Of a stretch of 57,774 nucleotides of DNA, positions 55,205-57,774 are shown piece by piece. The translations under genes and the position numbers were made by a program. Within the stretch, counting starts at the first letter, position 1, and every line of letters starts with the position of its first letter. Location: NCBI RefSeq assembly GCF_900103185.1, contig NZ_FNJD01000023.1, positions 1 to 57,774 of the forward strand, read 5' to 3'. Origin of the DNA: Sulfitobacter litoralis. Lineage in GTDB: Bacteria; Pseudomonadota; Alphaproteobacteria; Rhodobacterales; Rhodobacteraceae. Under the pieces are notes generated by a model. That model worked only from the letters and a program-made list of their open reading frames with translations, did not search any database and had not been told where the DNA came from.

Positions 55205-56274
55205 TGCTGCCCTACTGGCTATTCTTCATCTTCCCCGCCATGGCCGCGCTCACTACCGCACCGATGACGCGGGTGCGCGGCGACGGCACAAGATCCATTC
55301 GACTAGACCCGGCCTGGGTGCTGACGATCTTGCTGCTGACAGCGGTAATCGGCTTTCGGTATGATGTCGGCGGTGATTGGAACAACTATTTCCGGTATCT
55401 GTTTGGAGCCTATTCCCTAACATTCGAAGACTTAGGTAACCTGGAAGACCCGGGCTACTGGGCGCTCAACATTCTATCGGTGCGCCTTGGTTGGGGCATG
55501 ACTGGCGTCAACACTTTCGGTGGCCTGATCTTCTCGGTTGGGCTCGTCGTCTTCTGCCGAAGCCTGCCACGCCCATGGTTGGCTCTCGCCTGCGCGATAC
55601 CTTATCTGGTGATCGTTGTGGGTATGGGATATACAAGACAAGCTATAGCCGTCGGGCTGGCTATGATTGGCCTCATGGCCCTATCGCGCAAGCGGTTGTT
55701 GGCTTTTGCCGTCTGGGTTCTTCTGGGAGCACTGTTTCACAAATCAGCAGTACTGCTGATCCCGATTGCCGGACTCGCCACCACCACGAACCGCTGGCTC
55801 AGTTTGGGGCTTGTAACTGTCGCCACCATTCTCGCCTACACTACTCTTTTAGAAGAGAGTGCAGAGAACCTGATTAGTACCTATGTCGATGGAAATATCG
55901 AGTCAGCGGGGGCTTTCATCCGCCTGGCCATGAACGCCGTTCCGGCAGCACTTTTTTTATGGTACCGGCAGCGCTTCGCACTCACACCGAATGAAAAAAA
56001 ACTCTGGACCCTAATGTCACTGATCGCCATAGGTCTGTTCCTAGCCTTTTTCCCCACCAGCATGAGCACGGCACTTGATCGTATGGCGCTCTATATAATC
56101 CCGTTACAATTGTTTGTGTTCGCTCATTTACCCGACGCGGTTGGGGCTTTTGGACGGCGCAATCAATCGATTGTCGCTTTAATCCTGCTTTACTATGCAT
56201 TGGTGATGTTCGTCTGGTTGAATTTTGCCAACCACTCACACCGCTGGATTCCGTACCAGTTCGGCTTGGCTTGA
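55204..56274 (+). CDS. EpsG family polysaccharide polymerase, Wzy-like
   Basis: About 356 residues from ATG at 55204, which overlaps the asnB stop. Ten or so hydrophobic segments; motifs typical of EpsG: RYDVGGDWNNYFRYL near residue 55, MGYTRQAIAVGLAMIGL, LGALFHKSAVLLIP and DRMALYIIPLQLF. These inner-membrane proteins join lipid-linked repeat units into the chain. It is the last gene of the plus-strand cluster and ends about 110 bases before the IS110 element; the C-terminus NFANHSHRWIPYQF looks complete. Confidence 0.85.
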   Translation: MLPYWLFFIFPAMAALTTAPMTRVRGDGTRSIRLDPAWVLTILLLTAVIGFRYDVGGDWNNYFRYLFGAYSLTFEDLGNLEDPGYWALNILSVRLGWGMTGVNTFGGLIFSVGLVVFCRSLPRPWLALACAIPYLVIVVGMGYTRQAIAVGLAMIGLMALSRKRLLAFAVWVLLGALFHKSAVLLIPIAGLATTTNRWLSLGLVTVATILAYTTLLEESAENLISTYVDGNIESAGAFIRLAMNAVPAALFLWYRQRFALTPNEKKLWTLMSLIAIGLFLAFFPTSMSTALDRMALYIIPLQLFVFAHLPDAVGAFGRRNQSIVALILLYYALVMFVWLNFANHSHRWIPYQFGLA

Positions 56275-56459
56275 CCACGCTATCAACAGAGTTATGAAGG
56301 TGGGCAAAAATTGCTATTGGGTAGGTTAGTTCGATGGATTACCGCAGGGAGATTGATGGCCTCAGAGGGCTTTGTTGATGGCGTGGATGCCCCCACCTAC
56401 CGGCATCGTAATGTGCCACTGTGATGTTTCAGAAAGCATCCCTCAAAGGGAGAGCATCC

Positions 56460-57526
56460 ATGTCAGAAGTTAGCATAATCGGCATAGACCTTGCAAAGCG
56501 CGTATTTCAACTTCACGGGGCTTGCGCAAACGGAGCAGTTATTTTTCGCAAGAAACTGACGCGTGTTCAGCTTCGTGCGTTTATGAGCCAACAGCCCGAA
56601 TGCATTGTTGCGATGGAGGCTTGTGCGACAGCCCATTGTTGGGGTCGCGAGATTGAGAAACTCGGCCATACGGTGCGGCTGATTGCACCGAGCTATGTGA
56701 AGCCGTTTGTAAAAAGACAAAAGAACGATGTTGCTGACGCCGAAGCCATTGTTGAGGCGGCGTCGCGGCCAACAATGCGGTTTGTTGCGCTGAAGTCCGA
56801 GGCCCAGCAGGCGCGTGCCATGCTGTTTCGGACACGGCAGATGTTCATCGGTCAGCGCACTCAGACGATCAACGCACTGCGTGGCCATCTTGCGGAGCAC
56901 GGTGTCGTTGCACCAAAGGGAGCCATCCACCTCAAACGCTTGGCCGACACAGTTGCGGATGAGACCATAGGCTTGCCCGAAGACGTCCGAGAACTTGCCC
57001 AAGTATACCTCGCCCAGATCGTAGGTCTCAATGTTCAGGTTGCAGCGCTGGATCAGAGGATGAGGGGTGCTGCTAAAGAAGCTGAAGCGGCACGGCGGGC
57101 CCAGACCATGCCGGGTGTGGGGCCAATCACAGCATTGGCAATTGAGACCTTCGCGCCTGATCTGAACTGCTTTCGCCGAGGTCGGGATTTTGCGGCATGG
57201 CTGGGCTTGGTCCCCAAGCAGAGCTCGACGGGTGGCAAACCTCGCCTTGGTAAGACCTCGGACCCTCTCGGGACCATGCTTCGCATGACCCTGACGGGCA
57301 ATGGATGGGCCAACGCGACATTCGCCGGCTGCTGATCTCTGGCGCAATGTCTGTTCTACAAGCTGTTGAGCGATTTGGAATGCCGCATAACACTTGGCTG
57401 ATAGCCATGCTGGAACGCAAACCACGTATGCTTGTTGCCGTGGCACTGGCGAATAAGATGGCCCGCGGTCTGTGGGCCATGGTGACGAAGCAAGTGGACT
57501 ACCGAACCCCGGCAACGATGGCATGA
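56460..57526 (+). pseudogene. IS110 family transposase, frameshifted
   Basis: The start is ATG at 56460, preceded by AAAGGGAGAG. The N-terminal DEDD (RuvC-like) domain begins with GIDLAKRVFQ and carries the MEAC and KNDVADAEAI motifs; the C-terminal Transposase_20 domain has MPGVGPITAL and AWLGLVPKQ. The reading frame runs normally to GKTS at about 57260 and then leaves the family pattern, stopping at 57335. The expected continuation, MGQRDIRRLL, resumes in another frame at 57305 and ends at 57526. The 44 bases at 57261-57304 between the two parts look inserted and contain a short hairpin. Catalytic residues in the N-terminal half look intact, but the broken C-terminal domain should inactivate the protein unless frameshifting rescues it. 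Confidence 0.85.
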
Positions 57527-57774
57527 GCGCAATGCGACAGACATCAAAACCCGGGACTTGAGCGTGTGACGAGATCGATGAACAGTAAGGGAAAATGATC
57601 GGAAAGATCCGGACCAGACAAAGCAGTCTTTGTGCAGGAGCCCATGAGCTCGATTTGTTGATCTGCCTTTGGTTCGCGCATCGCCATACCGGCCCGCGGC
57701 TGTATCAACCGCTGCAACGAGAGGCCTGATACATGACCGCATCCGATCACACACTCAAACCGTTCAGAAATCTC
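57527..57774 (+). other. Noncoding right end of IS110 element, possible bridge RNA region
   Basis: About 269 noncoding bases (57527-57774 continuing to 81, counting the overlap once) lie between the transposase stop and the right inverted repeat. In IS1111-type members of IS110 the bridge RNA that guides recombination is encoded downstream of the recombinase, so this stretch is where it would lie. I did not fold it and cannot point to guide loops; the assignment rests on position and family knowledge. Confidence 0.35.
57715..57774. repeat. Terminal direct repeat, right copy (circular join)
   Basis: Identical to bases 1-60. Removing one copy gives a circle of about 57,714 bp. The repeat lies inside the noncoding right end of an IS110-family element, so one alternative is a contig broken at a repeated IS; the single element with matching outer ends on both sides of the join makes circularity more likely. 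Confidence 0.93.

Larger units (their letters stand above)
56384..57774 (+). mobile_element. IS110 family (IS1111-type) element, left and central part
   Basis: The element begins at an 11-base inverted repeat, TGGATGCCCCC at 56384-56394, whose complement GGGGGCATCCA is at 71-81 across the circular join. Total length would be about 1.41 kb. The noncoding left end is short (about 76 bases) and the noncoding right end long (about 269 bases), and inverted repeats are present; this fits the IS1111 branch of IS110. The transposase gene is frameshifted, so the element is probably inactive by itself. It lies about 110 bases after the EpsG-like gene. Confidence 0.8.

Noticed and set aside
56463..57524. 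Long minus-strand open frame (353 codons) opposite the IS110 transposase
   Set aside because: The plus strand carries clear transposase motifs; the antisense protein shows none.

Overview
This window looks like one complete circular plasmid. Bases 1-60 are identical to bases 57715-57774, and an IS110-type element runs through the join (left end near 56384, right end near 81), so the real molecule is probably about 57,714 bp. The gene set points to a marine alphaproteobacterium of the Rhodobacterales (Roseobacter group): an RPA-type RepA read divergently from parA-parB, a UDP-glucose dehydrogenase and rmlCBDA next to the partition genes, and a DUF1403-scpB pair. That layout matches what I know of the RepA-I 'biofilm plasmids' of roseobacters, which carry a rhamnose operon. 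No tRNA, rRNA, relaxase, type IV secretion genes or toxin-antitoxin pair were seen.

Layout. 1-2100: decayed IS5 and IS66 remnants. 2230-5676: a sugar-acid island (RmlD-like reductase, NeuB-type synthase, family 2 glycosyltransferase, PseF-type CMP-nonulosonate cytidylyltransferase). 5693-12963: insertion sequences around an AT-rich OafA-like acyltransferase, including one IS3 element that carries both a second IS3 and an IS256. 13100-21183, minus strand: polysaccharide export module (WecA-like initiating transferase, Wzb, Wzc, UDP-uronate epimerase, UDP-sugar dehydrogenase, Wza). 21310-25292: repA, an origin with a DnaA box and three 22-bp-spaced iterons, parA, parB and a parS-like palindrome. 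25366-30241: ugd, a 40-bp palindrome with the same parS-like core, and rmlCBDA. 30299-32145: tyrosine recombinase and outer-membrane protein, both minus. 32350-34471: transposase remnants, then DUF1403-scpB. 35011-56274, plus strand: about 20 kb of surface-polysaccharide genes (eight glycosyltransferases of family 4 or similar, a sialyltransferase-like protein, two sulfotransferases, a KpsS/C-like protein, a PglK-like ABC exporter, PseB, an AsnB-type amidotransferase and an EpsG-like polymerase).

How it works together. The plasmid appears to encode an acidic, rhamnose-containing and probably sulfated polysaccharide. RmlABCD supply dTDP-rhamnose; Ugd, the TviB-like dehydrogenase and the epimerase supply uronic acids; PseB, NeuB and PseF belong to nonulosonic (sialic-like) acid pathways. 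The chain would start on undecaprenyl phosphate (WecA-like), be polymerised by the EpsG-like protein and leave through Wzc/Wza. No Wzx flippase is visible; the ABC exporter is the obvious substitute. The pseudaminic pathway is partly broken: remnants of a PseH-like acetyltransferase and of PseI lie between pseB and the sialyltransferase-like gene. A second decayed copy of an export/regulation locus lies at 36978-37765.
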